29,741 nt of DNA from a virus (IMGVR_UViG_3300046698_000529:1-29741), one strand, 5' to 3'. Counted from the stretch's first letter, positions 1-8,054 are shown. Made by a program: numbers and translations. The notes: a model not told the origin generated them from the sequence alone.

Positions 1-395
1 TTAATGAAAAATTAATACTATTCACAGACTTAGTTGGGCGTACTATTATTGGTGAAGAAACTGTATCAGAACAACATGGTGAAGGTTCACCTTCATCTCG
101 TTGTACTACTTTATCAATTAAAAACCCAGCTATAATTCACATCCAACCTGTTTCTGGTAAACAAGGACAAATTCAAGTTCAGGTTTTGCCTTATTTGATT
201 CCTGAATTTATTACATCAAGTAAGCGAAGAGATCCAGTTATTTGGTATTTTAGTACTAATGGAATTAATATTCCACAAAATCTCGAAATTGACGCTCAAT
301 TAGTTAAGCAATATGATCGATTGTTTAATCCAACTCAAATAATTGTTCCTGATTCTGCACCAATTGTGAATCTTTTTGATTCTGATAAAAAATAA
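1..395 (+). CDS. Conserved phage hypothetical protein (5' partial)
   Basis: The reading frame is open from position 3 to the stop at 393-395 with no internal stop, so the gene enters from upstream and the TTG at 186 is not its start. About 130 residues are visible. They contain a run rich in beta-forming residues (TDLVGRTIIGEE, then NPAIIHIQPV, then a Gln-rich strand leading to VLPYLIPEF) and a polar tail. The look is that of small conserved proteins of unknown function in T4-like phages, but I cannot assign a function. It is followed after 15 nt by the next gene in the same direction. Confidence 0.7.
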   Translation, partial: NEKLILFTDLVGRTIIGEETVSEQHGEGSPSSRCTTLSIKNPAIIHIQPVSGKQGQIQVQVLPYLIPEFITSSKRRDPVIWYFSTNGINIPQNLEIDAQLVKQYDRLFNPTQIIVPDSAPIVNLFDSDKK

Positions 396-410
396 TAAAG
401 AAATAAACAT

Positions 411-674
411 ATGCATTATAAAAATGGCAGAAAAGCAAATAACGGTGACAAGATAATTTACATTCCAACTGGTTCTGAAGATCCTTTTTTGGGTGTTTTA
501 ATTAACGCTAAAGCAGAACAGGGAAGTGATTGTAATGGCTCAATCGTTCCTTTTCCGATTCAAGGTTGTCATTATGCAGATTTGAAAAACTGTTTACATA
601 TTGATGATATTGCAGCAGCAACTATTCCTGATACAACAATTGTGAGCGAAAGTAAAGTAATACGTGAACCCTAA
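411..674 (+). CDS. Small hypothetical protein (87 aa)
   Basis: Begins with the pattern YKNGRKANNGDKIIYI, followed by a Gly/Pro-rich middle and an Asp/Ile-rich end, which suggests a small beta-barrel-like fold. It has no catalytic motif, signal peptide or membrane segment. It lies 15 nt after the preceding gene and probably belongs to the same transcript. No Shine-Dalgarno is seen, and the upstream leader is nearly all A and T. Function not recognised. Confidence 0.65.
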   Translation: MHYKNGRKANNGDKIIYIPTGSEDPFLGVLINAKAEQGSDCNGSIVPFPIQGCHYADLKNCLHIDDIAAATIPDTTIVSESKVIREP

Positions 675-693
675 AAACCCTAAAGACTGTATA

Positions 694-771
694 ATGACAA
701 TGACGGAATTTCTTTCCGGAGCACAAACGTCAAATGAGTTTGAAGCTTTAATAGGTAAACATTTAAATTAA
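694..771 (+). CDS. Possible 25-aa micro-ORF before the zinc-finger gene
   Basis: An ATG at 694 opens a 25-codon frame (begins MTMTEFLSGAQ) ending with TAA at 769-771, only 3 nt before the next ATG at 775. It fills the otherwise empty 100-nt gap and has a plausible composition, with one hydrophobic and one polar face. There is no Shine-Dalgarno. It could be a translated leader peptide, a real micro-protein or chance. Confidence 0.3.
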   Translation: MTMTEFLSGAQTSNEFEALIGKHLN

Positions 772-774
772 CTT

Positions 775-975
775 ATGGCAACAAAAAGATATTGTGATTT
801 GTGTGATAATGAAGCACATGACTTAGTTGTAGTTGAAATGCGTGATGGTGAGCATCCTCATAATGGTTCAACTATGTATAAAGATGTTGACATATGTATG
901 AATTGTATAAGAAAAGTTAAAAAATTATATTCAGCAATGGAATATGATGATGCAGTATCTCTCTGTAAACAATAA
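775..975 (+). CDS. Small zinc-finger-like protein (66 aa)
   Basis: The protein has two CxxC knuckles, CDLC near residues 7-10 and CMNC near residues 41-44. They are separated by a polar loop with His residues, and a charged helix follows. This is the layout of a treble-clef or zinc-ribbon mini-protein that could bind nucleic acid or a partner protein. The gene ends 3 nt before uvsX and is probably co-transcribed with it. The exact role is unknown. Confidence 0.7.
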   Translation: MATKRYCDLCDNEAHDLVVVEMRDGEHPHNGSTMYKDVDICMNCIRKVKKLYSAMEYDDAVSLCKQ

Positions 976-978
976 TTT

Positions 979-2091
979 ATGGCAAAATCTAAAACCAATG
1001 ATAAAGAACTCCTTGCTGCATTTGAAGAGTTAGATAAAATCAATCCAGAAGCAACATTTCTTTCAGAATCAACACTATCAACGGTAGATTATTGGATAGA
1101 TACAGGGTGTGGTGCATTAAATGCCATTATTAGTGGAGATATTGTTAATGGTGGTATTCCTGGAGGTAGAATTACTCTTTTCTCAGGAGAGTCTATGTCA
1201 GGTAAAAGTTTTATTATTAACAAAATCTTAGCGAATGCACAAAAAGATGGATTATTTCCTGTAATTTTTGATAGTGAATTTGATAAAGATAAAGAAACAG
1301 TTGAAAATGCAGGACTTGATGCATCACGTACAAAATATGTACCTATAGGTACAATTGAGCAATTAACTTTACAAGTATGTAAGTTTCTTGATAGTGTTAT
1401 TGAAAAGAAATTAACAAAAAAATTCATTATTGCTATTGATTCTTTAGGAAATTTAGCCAGTGATAAGGAATTAACTGATATTGATAAAGGAAAAACTACT
1501 GGAGATATGGGTTTACGTGCTAAGGAAATTAAAAAATTCTTCCGTCTAGTAACATATAAATGTGCTAAAGCAAAAGTTCCTATGTTAATTTCTTTACATA
1601 TTTACCATGAACCAGCACAATTGTATCCATCCCTTGTTAAAAAAACTGGTGGAGGTGAAGGACCGATTTATTTAGCAACTGTTGGTATACAACTAGCTGC
1701 CCGAAAAGAAAAACAAGATGAAAAAAATGAACAAGACCAGATTCTTCCAGAAGGAAAATCATATAGTGGTGTAACTTTACGAATGTTAACAGTTAAAAAT
1801 AGATTTATTCCACCGTTTCTTGCAATTGAAAATTTTTTATCTTACAAAACGGGGTTGGATAAGTATTCAGGGCTTTTTGAAATGGCTGAAAACCATGGAA
1901 TTATTGTTAAAGATGGACATAGATATAATTTATTTGATGGAACTAAATTGGGATTTTACTCTGAATTCAGGCATAATGTAGATATATGGGAAAATAAAAT
2001 TATTCCTCCATTAAATGAGAAGATTAAACAAGCTTATCGGTATAATAGTGCTGTAGAACTACCAGAAAAACTTTTAGAACCAAAAGAATAA
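979..2091 (+). CDS. uvsX: UvsX-like RecA-family recombinase
   Basis: A RecA/UvsX-type strand-exchange ATPase for recombination-dependent replication and repair. The 370 aa compare with 391 in T4 UvsX. A Walker A motif GESMSGKS lies at about residues 70-77 and a Walker B strand IIAIDS ends near D154. The region around residues 205-230 (ISLHIYHEP, then the GGGEGP turn) matches the position of the DNA-binding loops. An N-terminal acidic/helical segment would be the polymerisation arm. The start ATG is 3 nt after the preceding stop with no Shine-Dalgarno, so expression probably relies on upstream transcription. It works with the gp32, gp41 and gp61 homologues encoded further along this window. 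Confidence 0.93.
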   Translation: MAKSKTNDKELLAAFEELDKINPEATFLSESTLSTVDYWIDTGCGALNAIISGDIVNGGIPGGRITLFSGESMSGKSFIINKILANAQKDGLFPVIFDSEFDKDKETVENAGLDASRTKYVPIGTIEQLTLQVCKFLDSVIEKKLTKKFIIAIDSLGNLASDKELTDIDKGKTTGDMGLRAKEIKKFFRLVTYKCAKAKVPMLISLHIYHEPAQLYPSLVKKTGGGEGPIYLATVGIQLAARKEKQDEKNEQDQILPEGKSYSGVTLRMLTVKNRFIPPFLAIENFLSYKTGLDKYSGLFEMAENHGIIVKDGHRYNLFDGTKLGFYSEFRHNVDIWENKIIPPLNEKIKQAYRYNSAVELPEKLLEPKE

Positions 2092-2098
2092 AAATAAT

Positions 2099-2551
2099 AT
2101 GAAAACAGTTAACCTCGGTTATATCCAAATGTCGGACTGGACTGGTGTAAAAACGTCAAGATTATTTCCTGATGAATATTACAAAGATCCAGAATGTAAA
2201 AAAGAATATAAAAAAGAAATTGAAAAGTGTGATAAAGATGAAATAATCCTACCAAAAGGTAAAACATACATATTAACAATTGATTATCCATTAACAACTC
2301 CGTTCAAGATTGAGTTTGATACAAAGAAGAAAGCATTAAATCGAAAAGAAGTTGTTAATTACATTGTTGAATGTTATAAGAACATCTATAAAATTGAAGA
2401 TGGAGGCAAGAAGGTACCAATGATTCCTGGAATGTATAATCGAATTACTACAAAAGGTCAGTTTGGTATTTGGGGTCATTGTTTAAGTGATTTAATATTA
2501 CACACATTGTATATAAATGGTAATAAATTAACAGTTAGTTGTGATTCTTAA
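2099..2551 (+). CDS. Hypothetical protein (150 aa)
   Basis: A Lys/Glu-rich first half is followed by a conserved-looking block IPGMYNRITTKGQFGIWGHC and a hydrophobic stretch near the C terminus. The IWGHCLSDL segment looks like a family signature, but I cannot name the family. It has no signal peptide or membrane helix. It follows uvsX by 7 nt in the same operon, and its stop is next to the following start. Confidence 0.65.
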   Translation: MKTVNLGYIQMSDWTGVKTSRLFPDEYYKDPECKKEYKKEIEKCDKDEIILPKGKTYILTIDYPLTTPFKIEFDTKKKALNRKEVVNYIVECYKNIYKIEDGGKKVPMIPGMYNRITTKGQFGIWGHCLSDLILHTLYINGNKLTVSCDS

Positions 2552-2552
2552 T

Positions 2553-2855
2553 ATGGAACAAGAAAGTATTAATTTAGAAGCTCATAAGTTAATTAATCTT
2601 GGAAAACATGGTGCGCGGAGAAAGGCATATGGTCATCCATTAGATGATTATAGTCGTTCAACAAGAACATTTAATGCACTTACAGGACATAAACTAACGC
2701 CAGAAGAAGGAATTATATTTATGATTTGTGTTAAACTAAGTCGTGAATGTAACATGCCTCGAAGAGATAATCGTTTAGATGGATGTGGATATTTTGGCTG
2801 TTTAGATGAAGTTATTAATGAGCGAGAACGACGTAAACCTAAAATAACAGAGTAA
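2553..2855 (+). CDS. DUF6378-like phage protein (100 aa)
   Basis: The sequence carries the pattern ARRKAYGHPLDDY, then LTPEEGIIFMICVKLSR, then RRDNRLDGCGYFG, in the order typical of the DUF6378 family of small phage/prophage helical proteins of unknown function. I prefer the ATG at 2553 to the upstream GTG at 2541: it lies 1 nt past the preceding stop and gives a normal N terminus (MEQES). No Shine-Dalgarno is visible. Confidence 0.72.
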   Translation: MEQESINLEAHKLINLGKHGARRKAYGHPLDDYSRSTRTFNALTGHKLTPEEGIIFMICVKLSRECNMPRRDNRLDGCGYFGCLDEVINERERRKPKITE

Positions 2856-2857
2856 TT

Positions 2858-3145
2858 ATGGATCCTTTAAAAGATGGAATTCATCAGAAGTATCAAATAT
2901 TACATACTGATGGTCGTCCTGTAGATACAGAAGCATTCTATTGGGTGTTAAGAATTGATGCTGGCGGTGAACCAAAACATATTTCTGCATGCAGGAAAAG
3001 CCTTAAGGTTTATGCTGATGAAATAAAGGCTACTTTACCAAAACTTGCTGACGAACTTTATGTGAAGTTAGCTGAGTTTGAACGAGTTGATAAGATTAAG
3101 ACAAAGATTAATGAATTAACTGCTCTTCTTAAACAGAAATCTTAA
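2858..3145 (+). CDS. Hypothetical protein (95 aa)
   Basis: Begins MDPLKDGIHQKYQILHTDGR, with a compact N-terminal beta part (YWVLRIDAGGEPKHI) and a C-terminal Lys/Glu-rich helix with heptad-like Leu/Ile spacing (residues 60-95). Small proteins with this start occur in many phages and are uncharacterised. It lies 2 nt after the preceding gene and 6 nt before queC. Confidence 0.65.
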   Translation: MDPLKDGIHQKYQILHTDGRPVDTEAFYWVLRIDAGGEPKHISACRKSLKVYADEIKATLPKLADELYVKLAEFERVDKIKTKINELTALLKQKS

Positions 3146-3151
3146 AATTTT

Positions 3152-3913
3152 ATGAAAAAGGCCGTAATTCCCGTCAGCGGAGGAATGGATAGTTCCATAC
3201 TTCTTTATTATGCTAAGAAAGAATTAGGCTTTGATCAAATTTTTCCATTATCATTTAATTACAAGCAAAGACATCACTGGGAACTTGGTTATGCTTCAAT
3301 TCAAGTAGAAAAAGCACAAGTTGAACCATATAAAGAAATAGATGTTTCCTTCATAAAGGAACTTGTAACAAATTCTTCACTCACAAATCAAGCAATAGAT
3401 GTACCTAAAACACAGTATATACAAGGACACCCACAACCATCTTCTCATGTTGCATTTAGAAATATGATATTCCTCTCAATTGCGTGTTCATACGCTGAGA
3501 GTGTTGGAGCTGATACTGTTTTTCATGGAGCTGCACAACTAGATACCCTTGCAGGACATTGGGACGGATCGAATGAGTTTCTCACTTCTATTAACCAGTT
3601 AATATCTCTTAACCGTCTTCATAAGATTAAAATTGAAGCGCCACTAATTAACAAATCTAAGAAAGAAATTATAGAGTTAGGTATTAAATTAGGAGTTGAT
3701 TTTAAGATGACTCATACTTGTTATGATCCGGTTCAAAAATTAATAGGTGTTACTGATTATACAAGCTGTGGATATGTAGATATATTAGCCTGCGGAAAAT
3801 GCCAAGCTTGCGGTGGAAGATTGAAGGGTTTTGTTGATGCTGGTTATAAAGATCCGAAGGAGTACGCAATAGAAATTCCGTGGAGTCAGTACGGAATTGT
3901 TAATACAATTTAA
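3152..3913 (+). CDS. queC: 7-cyano-7-deazaguanine (preQ0) synthase QueC
   Basis: QueC converts 7-carboxy-7-deazaguanine to preQ0 using ATP and ammonia, a late step of 7-deazaguanine synthesis. The PP-loop ATP-pyrophosphatase motif SGGMDSS is at residues 9-15. The YKQRHHWEL block and the RNMIFLSIACSYAE helix are both typical of QueC. The zinc site is visible as C190 followed by C214, C217 and C220 (ACGKCQAC) before RLKGF. At 253 aa it is longer than the usual 220-235, because about 20 residues with one extra Cys (C206) are inserted between the first zinc ligand and the CGKC cluster. In phages this enzyme supplies preQ0 for DNA modification. The stand-alone glutamine amidotransferase at 5322 is a likely partner. 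Confidence 0.9.
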   Translation: MKKAVIPVSGGMDSSILLYYAKKELGFDQIFPLSFNYKQRHHWELGYASIQVEKAQVEPYKEIDVSFIKELVTNSSLTNQAIDVPKTQYIQGHPQPSSHVAFRNMIFLSIACSYAESVGADTVFHGAAQLDTLAGHWDGSNEFLTSINQLISLNRLHKIKIEAPLINKSKKEIIELGIKLGVDFKMTHTCYDPVQKLIGVTDYTSCGYVDILACGKCQACGGRLKGFVDAGYKDPKEYAIEIPWSQYGIVNTI

Positions 3914-3917
3914 ATAT

Positions 3918-4229
3918 ATGAAAATACCAAAAAAAGTACAAGCTAGTGTAGGAACACAAATTAAACAACTCGAACAAGCAACCATAGATGGAATAGGTAA
4001 GTATAAATACCTTTCCTGCGAACGTGCTTATCAATTACTTGATGTATTTTGTCAATTTGAAGATAAGATTGATGAAGTAGAAACTGACCAGTTTGTTAAT
4101 CAGCGAGATTGGGAATATATTTGTAATACATTATATCATAATGAAGATATAGATTGTGAAATAGATATTCCACAATCTATTACTAAGTTTCTTGAACGAG
4201 TAATAAAAGAATACGAACTCTACTCATAA
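3918..4229 (+). CDS. Hypothetical acidic protein (103 aa)
   Basis: A mainly helical, acidic protein (for example FCQFEDKIDEVETD) with no recognised motif. The frame can be extended upstream to a TTG at 3897, inside queC, but the ATG at 3918 is 4 nt after the queC stop and gives a normal basic N terminus (MKIPKK), so I use it. The gene sits between queC and guaC and is probably co-expressed with them. Whether it takes part in nucleotide metabolism cannot be told from sequence. Confidence 0.65.
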   Translation: MKIPKKVQASVGTQIKQLEQATIDGIGKYKYLSCERAYQLLDVFCQFEDKIDEVETDQFVNQRDWEYICNTLYHNEDIDCEIDIPQSITKFLERVIKEYELYS

Positions 4230-4233
4230 GAAC

Positions 4234-5175
4234 ATGGACCCTCTACTATCATACGACAATATCTGTTTATATCCCAATCACTCCTGCTTAAAAAGCCGGA
4301 GTTTAGCGGATACAACAGCTAGTTTGTGTGGTTGGAAGTTTATATTACCAGTTGTTCCTGCTAATATGCAGGATGTAATTGATTTTTCAAACGCAGAATA
4401 TTTGTCTAAGTATGATTATTTTTACATCATGCATAGGTTTAATGGAGCAACCCCTAATTTTATTCCTTATGCTAATGAAAGAGGTTTTAAATTGATTAGT
4501 GTTAGTATTGGCACTAAAGATTATGAAAAGGATTTAGTATCTCCTGATTATAGGATTGATTTTATTACGATTGACGTGGCGCATGGGTTTCATGATAATG
4601 TTATTCCTGTAATTGAATATGTTAGAAGTAATTATCCTAAAGCTAAATTGATTGTAGGTAATGTTGCAACAAGAGAAGGTGTAAAATTTCTTACAGGATT
4701 AGGAGCTGACATAATTAAATGTGGAATTGGTGGGTCGCAAATTTGTACCACCCGCTTCAAAACCGGATTTCATGTTCCAACTCTTCAATCTGTTGTTTAT
4801 GCACAAGAAGCATTAAACGATATGAATTTACATATTCCTATCATTGCAGATGGAGGTGCAAAGCATTATGGCGATGTAGCAAAAGCATTAACAATGGGGG
4901 CTAGCTTTGTAATGAGTGGGAGCTGGTTTGCTTCTTGTATAAATTCTCCTGCTAAGATTAAGAATGGAAAGAAGATTTACCGAGGCTCTACTTCATTTGA
5001 GATGAAAGGTCATAATAATCATATTGAAGGTAAAACACTTGAATTAGATGAAGCAATAACTTATTCAGATCGCTTAATTGAAATAGAGCAAGCACTTCAA
5101 AGTTCTATTTCTTATGCTGGTGGTAAAGATTTATCTGCTTTTAAAAGTGTTAAATGGGGAAGGATTAATTTATGA
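4234..5175 (+). CDS. guaC: GMP reductase (Bacillus GuaC type)
   Basis: GMP reductase converts GMP to IMP and ammonia with NADPH. The 313-aa TIM barrel has VVPANMQ near residues 40-46, FYIMHRF, the strand IDVAHG, GNVATREG, and the catalytic loop GGSQICTTRFKTG with Cys171. The Lys-Thr-Gly after CTTR and the C-terminal SISYAGGKDLSA favour GMP reductase of the firmicute kind over IMP dehydrogenase. There is no CBS pair. It is a rare phage gene. It could rebalance purines toward A for an AT-rich genome, or tune guanine pools next to a deazaguanine pathway; both are inference. Its TGA overlaps the ATG of the next small ORF. Confidence 0.87.
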   Translation: MDPLLSYDNICLYPNHSCLKSRSLADTTASLCGWKFILPVVPANMQDVIDFSNAEYLSKYDYFYIMHRFNGATPNFIPYANERGFKLISVSIGTKDYEKDLVSPDYRIDFITIDVAHGFHDNVIPVIEYVRSNYPKAKLIVGNVATREGVKFLTGLGADIIKCGIGGSQICTTRFKTGFHVPTLQSVVYAQEALNDMNLHIPIIADGGAKHYGDVAKALTMGASFVMSGSWFASCINSPAKIKNGKKIYRGSTSFEMKGHNNHIEGKTLELDEAITYSDRLIEIEQALQSSISYAGGKDLSAFKSVKWGRINL

Positions 5176-5297
5176 AATATATTTACGTTTTCCGCCATGA
5201 ACCATCAGTTAGTACTCTTTATTTTGATTTTCATCCAAAGGTATTACCTCCTTCATTCTTGGGACGCAACTTTATATATGGAGAGAAAATACAATAA
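5172..5297 (+). CDS. Small coupled ORF (41 aa) after guaC
   Basis: The ATG at 5172 overlaps the guaC stop in an ATGA junction, the classic arrangement for translational coupling. The 41-codon frame begins MKYIYVFRHEPSVSTLYF and ends with TAA at 5295-5297. It is aromatic-rich and resembles no family I know. It accounts for the otherwise empty gap between guaC and the amidotransferase. Confidence 0.5.
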   Translation: MKYIYVFRHEPSVSTLYFDFHPKVLPPSFLGRNFIYGEKIQ

Positions 5298-5321
5298 ATT
5301 TGTAGAATATAAAAATAGTTT

Positions 5322-6002
5322 ATGTGTGGAATAGCAGGCAGTAATAATAAAGAAAAATTTCAAACTCTTTACAAACTAAATAGTGAAAGAGGAAATTTTG
5401 CTAGCAGTTTTATAATTAAAACAAAAAATCATCTATTTATTAGAAAAAATGAAGGAATTCCTCCTTTTAAGTTTGATGAAACGGATTCAATAGAACCTGT
5501 TGAATTTTTTGCCTTACATACACAAGCACCTACATCTTCACAAAGAGAGTGGTCTGAAGAAACAAGTCATCCTTTTCAAAGTAAGGATTGGCTCTGTCTT
5601 CATAATGGGATTTTGGTTAACTTTGAAGAACTAAAGCAACAAAACTTACCTAAACATACAAATCCTGTTGATAGCTCAATCATACCAGCCCTCTTACAAC
5701 AAAGAACAACTAATCGTGATTTATATGATCCAAAAAATAAGATTCCTATTGAAGTTATTATTGCACAAGAAGTAGAAAAACTAAAAGGAACATTTGCATG
5801 TTGGATTTATTACATTCCAACAGGTAAAATATACTTAATTCGATGTTCTAGTACTCTTTTTGCTAATAAAGATGGAAATTTTTCATCAGTTCAATTTGAA
5901 AATTCAGAATTAGTTGAAGAAGGATGGGTATTTGAAGTAACTAATAAGGGATTAGTTAAGTTAGTACCATTTGTGTTTAATTCTCCGTTTTTATCATTAT
6001 GA
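5322..6002 (+). CDS. Stand-alone class II glutamine amidotransferase domain
   Basis: An N-terminal-nucleophile glutaminase that would release ammonia from glutamine for a partner enzyme. Cys2 follows the initiator Met (MCGIAG), as this family requires. The motifs SERGN, HTQAPT (residues 66-71, the position of the glutamine-binding Arg loop, here Gln), HNG at 94-96 and DSSIIPALL near 117-125 follow in the usual order. The 226 aa cover only the glutaminase. The synthetase or transferase domain found in PurF, GlmS or AsnB is absent, so it must act in trans. Crenarchaeal and phage Gat-QueC proteins fuse such a domain to QueC, and queC lies about 1.4 kb upstream here. It overlaps the next gene by 4 nt (ATGA). 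Confidence 0.82.
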   Translation: MCGIAGSNNKEKFQTLYKLNSERGNFASSFIIKTKNHLFIRKNEGIPPFKFDETDSIEPVEFFALHTQAPTSSQREWSEETSHPFQSKDWLCLHNGILVNFEELKQQNLPKHTNPVDSSIIPALLQQRTTNRDLYDPKNKIPIEVIIAQEVEKLKGTFACWIYYIPTGKIYLIRCSSTLFANKDGNFSSVQFENSELVEEGWVFEVTNKGLVKLVPFVFNSPFLSL

Positions 6003-6679
6003 ATCATTTAATTGTTTGTTGTACAAGGGATAAATTTAGTATAACACCATTATCACAAAGTCTGGGACCTGAACCAAAATTTGGAAGTAACTCTTATTTT
6101 ACAACACAAATATTTGAACACAATAAACAAAATATAAGCTCTCGTTATAATCAAGTATTAAAAGAATATAAAAATAGTCCAAATTTTGATAGTCTTATCT
6201 TCATTCACGATGATGTTGAGATTGTTGATCCTTGTTGGTTAGAAAAATTAGAAGAGGCTTATAAAGAGTATGATATTGTAGGATTAGCGGGAGGATTAAA
6301 TCCAAAAATACAAGCCCCAATTTTATGGCATATTATGTGTGGTAAAGAAAATTGTTATGGAGCAGTAGGCCATTTTACTGATACAGGTGAAAGATTTTTA
6401 ACTTTATTTGGCCCTACACCACACCGAATCTGTGTGTTAGATGGATTATTTTTAGCAATAAATCTAAAAACAGTTGAAAAAACAGAATGGAAATTTCAAG
6501 AAGAATTCAACCGACATTGTTATGATATATCGGCTAGTTTATACGCTAACGAACTAAAATTAAAAATGGGAGTTTGGCCAATATCTGTATATCATAAATC
6601 ACCTGGTCTTAGAGATATAAACGATAAGATATTTTTAGATGATCAACAGAAATTCTTAGATAAGTGGATAAAGAAGTAA
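5999..6679 (+). CDS. Glycosyltransferase-like protein (GT-A fold)
   Basis: The strand LIFIHDDVEIVD (around residues 65-76) is a nucleotide-sugar-binding acidic motif of the type seen in family-2-like glycosyltransferases. It is followed by a GLAGG turn and a later VLDGLFLAINLKT acceptor-side block, and a late His lies in the PISVYHKS segment. At 226 aa it is a minimal GT-A domain without membrane segments, so it should be cytosolic. The ATG overlaps the amidotransferase stop, linking the two in translation. The substrate is unknown: modified DNA base, virion protein or host glycan are all possible. Confidence 0.65.
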   Translation: MNHLIVCCTRDKFSITPLSQSLGPEPKFGSNSYFTTQIFEHNKQNISSRYNQVLKEYKNSPNFDSLIFIHDDVEIVDPCWLEKLEEAYKEYDIVGLAGGLNPKIQAPILWHIMCGKENCYGAVGHFTDTGERFLTLFGPTPHRICVLDGLFLAINLKTVEKTEWKFQEEFNRHCYDISASLYANELKLKMGVWPISVYHKSPGLRDINDKIFLDDQQKFLDKWIKK

Positions 6680-6681
6680 CC

Positions 6682-6709
6682 TTGCTTCTACATCATCTTC
6701 ACTTATAAT
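6682..6709 (+). promoter_or_regulatory. Sigma70-like promoter for the helicase gene, leaderless spacing
   Basis: TTGCTT (6682-6687), 16 nt, TATAAT (6704-6709). The -10 box ends 7 nt before the ATG at 6717, so transcription should begin at or one base before the start codon. A C precedes the TTG, as in most of the other copies in this window. Confidence 0.7.
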
Positions 6710-6716
6710 AATCTTA

Positions 6717-8054
6717 ATGGTAAGTTCTACATTTCAACTCGATCATGATTATTTTGAACAAGTCATTCTCTATAAAGTTTTGACGGATGAAATGTACTTA
6801 GCTACTATTGTAGAGCATTTAGATCCTACTTACTTCAAAGATAAAAATAAACAATCAGTTATTACTCTCATTGCTGATTTCTATAAGAAGAGAGGAACTG
6901 TTCCAACTATTCCTGAATTAAAGTCTTATCTCACTACACCTGAACTTAAAAGTTCCTTTAAAGCTGTTGTAAGAGAATTTGAACAATTCAATAAAAAACT
7001 TAATGAAGATGAATTGTATGAAAATACTGAAAATTTTTTAAAAGAAAAAGCTGTTGCAGCAGCAATGTGGAAGATTATTGAAGAGAAGGAAAAAGGAAAG
7101 ATTGATTCTTCCCAAATTCTTCAGATGATGGAAAAAGCCTGTTCGTTGAGCTTACTTAAGGATCTCGGTTTCGATTATTTTAACAAAATTGATCAACACA
7201 TTGCTGATATTAACCGAGTAGACGCATATATTTCAACTGGATGGAAATGGTTAGATAAGAAATTAGGTGGAGGATTACTTCAAGATGGAAGAGCATTATA
7301 TGTTTTTGCAGGACAACCAAATATAGGTAAATCAATTTTCTTAGGTAACATTGCTGTAAATGTTGCAGAACAAGGTAAAACAGTTGTAGTAATTACCTTA
7401 GAAATGCCTGAACAAATATATGCAAGAAGAGTATCAGCAAAACTTTCAAAAATTCCTGTTCATAGTTTTCCAAAAGTGTCTTCTGATTTAAAAGATAAAC
7501 TTTATACATATAAAGTAAAACATCCCAATTCACGTCTTATTATAAAGGAATTTCCTCCTGCAACTATTACTCCTATTCAATTAAATACATATTTTAAAAA
7601 ACTAAAACAGATTGGTGTAATTCCAGATTTGATTGTGTTAGATTATTTGAATCTGCTTACTACTACGATTGGTAATAATTCATATGAAAAAATTAAACAT
7701 ATTTCTGAGCAGGTGAGAGCGTTAACCTATATTTATAAATGTCCGATTATTTCAGCCACCCAATTAAATCGCACTGGTGTTAATCAAACTGAACCCGGTA
7801 TTGAGACTACAAGTGAAAGTATGGGAACACCTGCAACAGCAGATGTAATGGTTAGTGTTTGGCAAGAAGATGAAGATTATGAATTAGGGATAATTAAGAT
7901 GAGTTTTGTAAAAAATCGATTTGGACCAAATTTTGGCACTTGTATAATGAGAATTGATTATCCTACATTATCTTTAACTGAAGAGGAACATAGTAACGAG
8001 ACTGATGAGATGATTTCTACGACCCAAATACTCAATAATTTAACATTATTATAA
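6717..8054 (+). CDS. 41: DnaB-family replicative helicase (T4 gp41-like)
   Basis: The hexameric 5'-3' helicase that unwinds the fork and works with the gp61-type primase. At 445 aa it is close to T4 gp41 (475). A helical N-terminal domain (residues 1-140, related to the DnaB collar) is followed by the RecA-like motor. Walker A is GQPNIGKS at about 199-206, TLEMPEQ is at about 227-233 (motif H1a), and Walker B DLIVLDYLNLL ends near D309. Downstream, ISATQLNRTG is the glutamine sensor loop (H3) and VKNRFGPNFG the arginine-finger region. It has its own sigma70-like promoter and no Shine-Dalgarno. Confidence 0.92.
   Translation: MVSSTFQLDHDYFEQVILYKVLTDEMYLATIVEHLDPTYFKDKNKQSVITLIADFYKKRGTVPTIPELKSYLTTPELKSSFKAVVREFEQFNKKLNEDELYENTENFLKEKAVAAAMWKIIEEKEKGKIDSSQILQMMEKACSLSLLKDLGFDYFNKIDQHIADINRVDAYISTGWKWLDKKLGGGLLQDGRALYVFAGQPNIGKSIFLGNIAVNVAEQGKTVVVITLEMPEQIYARRVSAKLSKIPVHSFPKVSSDLKDKLYTYKVKHPNSRLIIKEFPPATITPIQLNTYFKKLKQIGVIPDLIVLDYLNLLTTTIGNNSYEKIKHISEQVRALTYIYKCPIISATQLNRTGVNQTEPGIETTSESMGTPATADVMVSVWQEDEDYELGIIKMSFVKNRFGPNFGTCIMRIDYPTLSLTEEEHSNETDEMISTTQILNNLTLL

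Noticed and set aside
376-411. TTGATT at 376 and AAGAAATA five nt before ATG 411 as a promoter
   Set aside because: The -10 element at the proper distance is poor, and AAGAAATA matches only six of eight positions of the late box.
740-775. TTGAAG, 16 nt, TTTAAA, 7 nt before ATG 775, as another leaderless promoter
   Set aside because: The spacing fits, but the -10 box matches only four of six positions and AT-rich sequence gives such matches by chance. Not listed as a feature.
1089-1427. Minus-strand open frame opposite uvsX
   Set aside because: Antisense shadow of a gene with Walker motifs.
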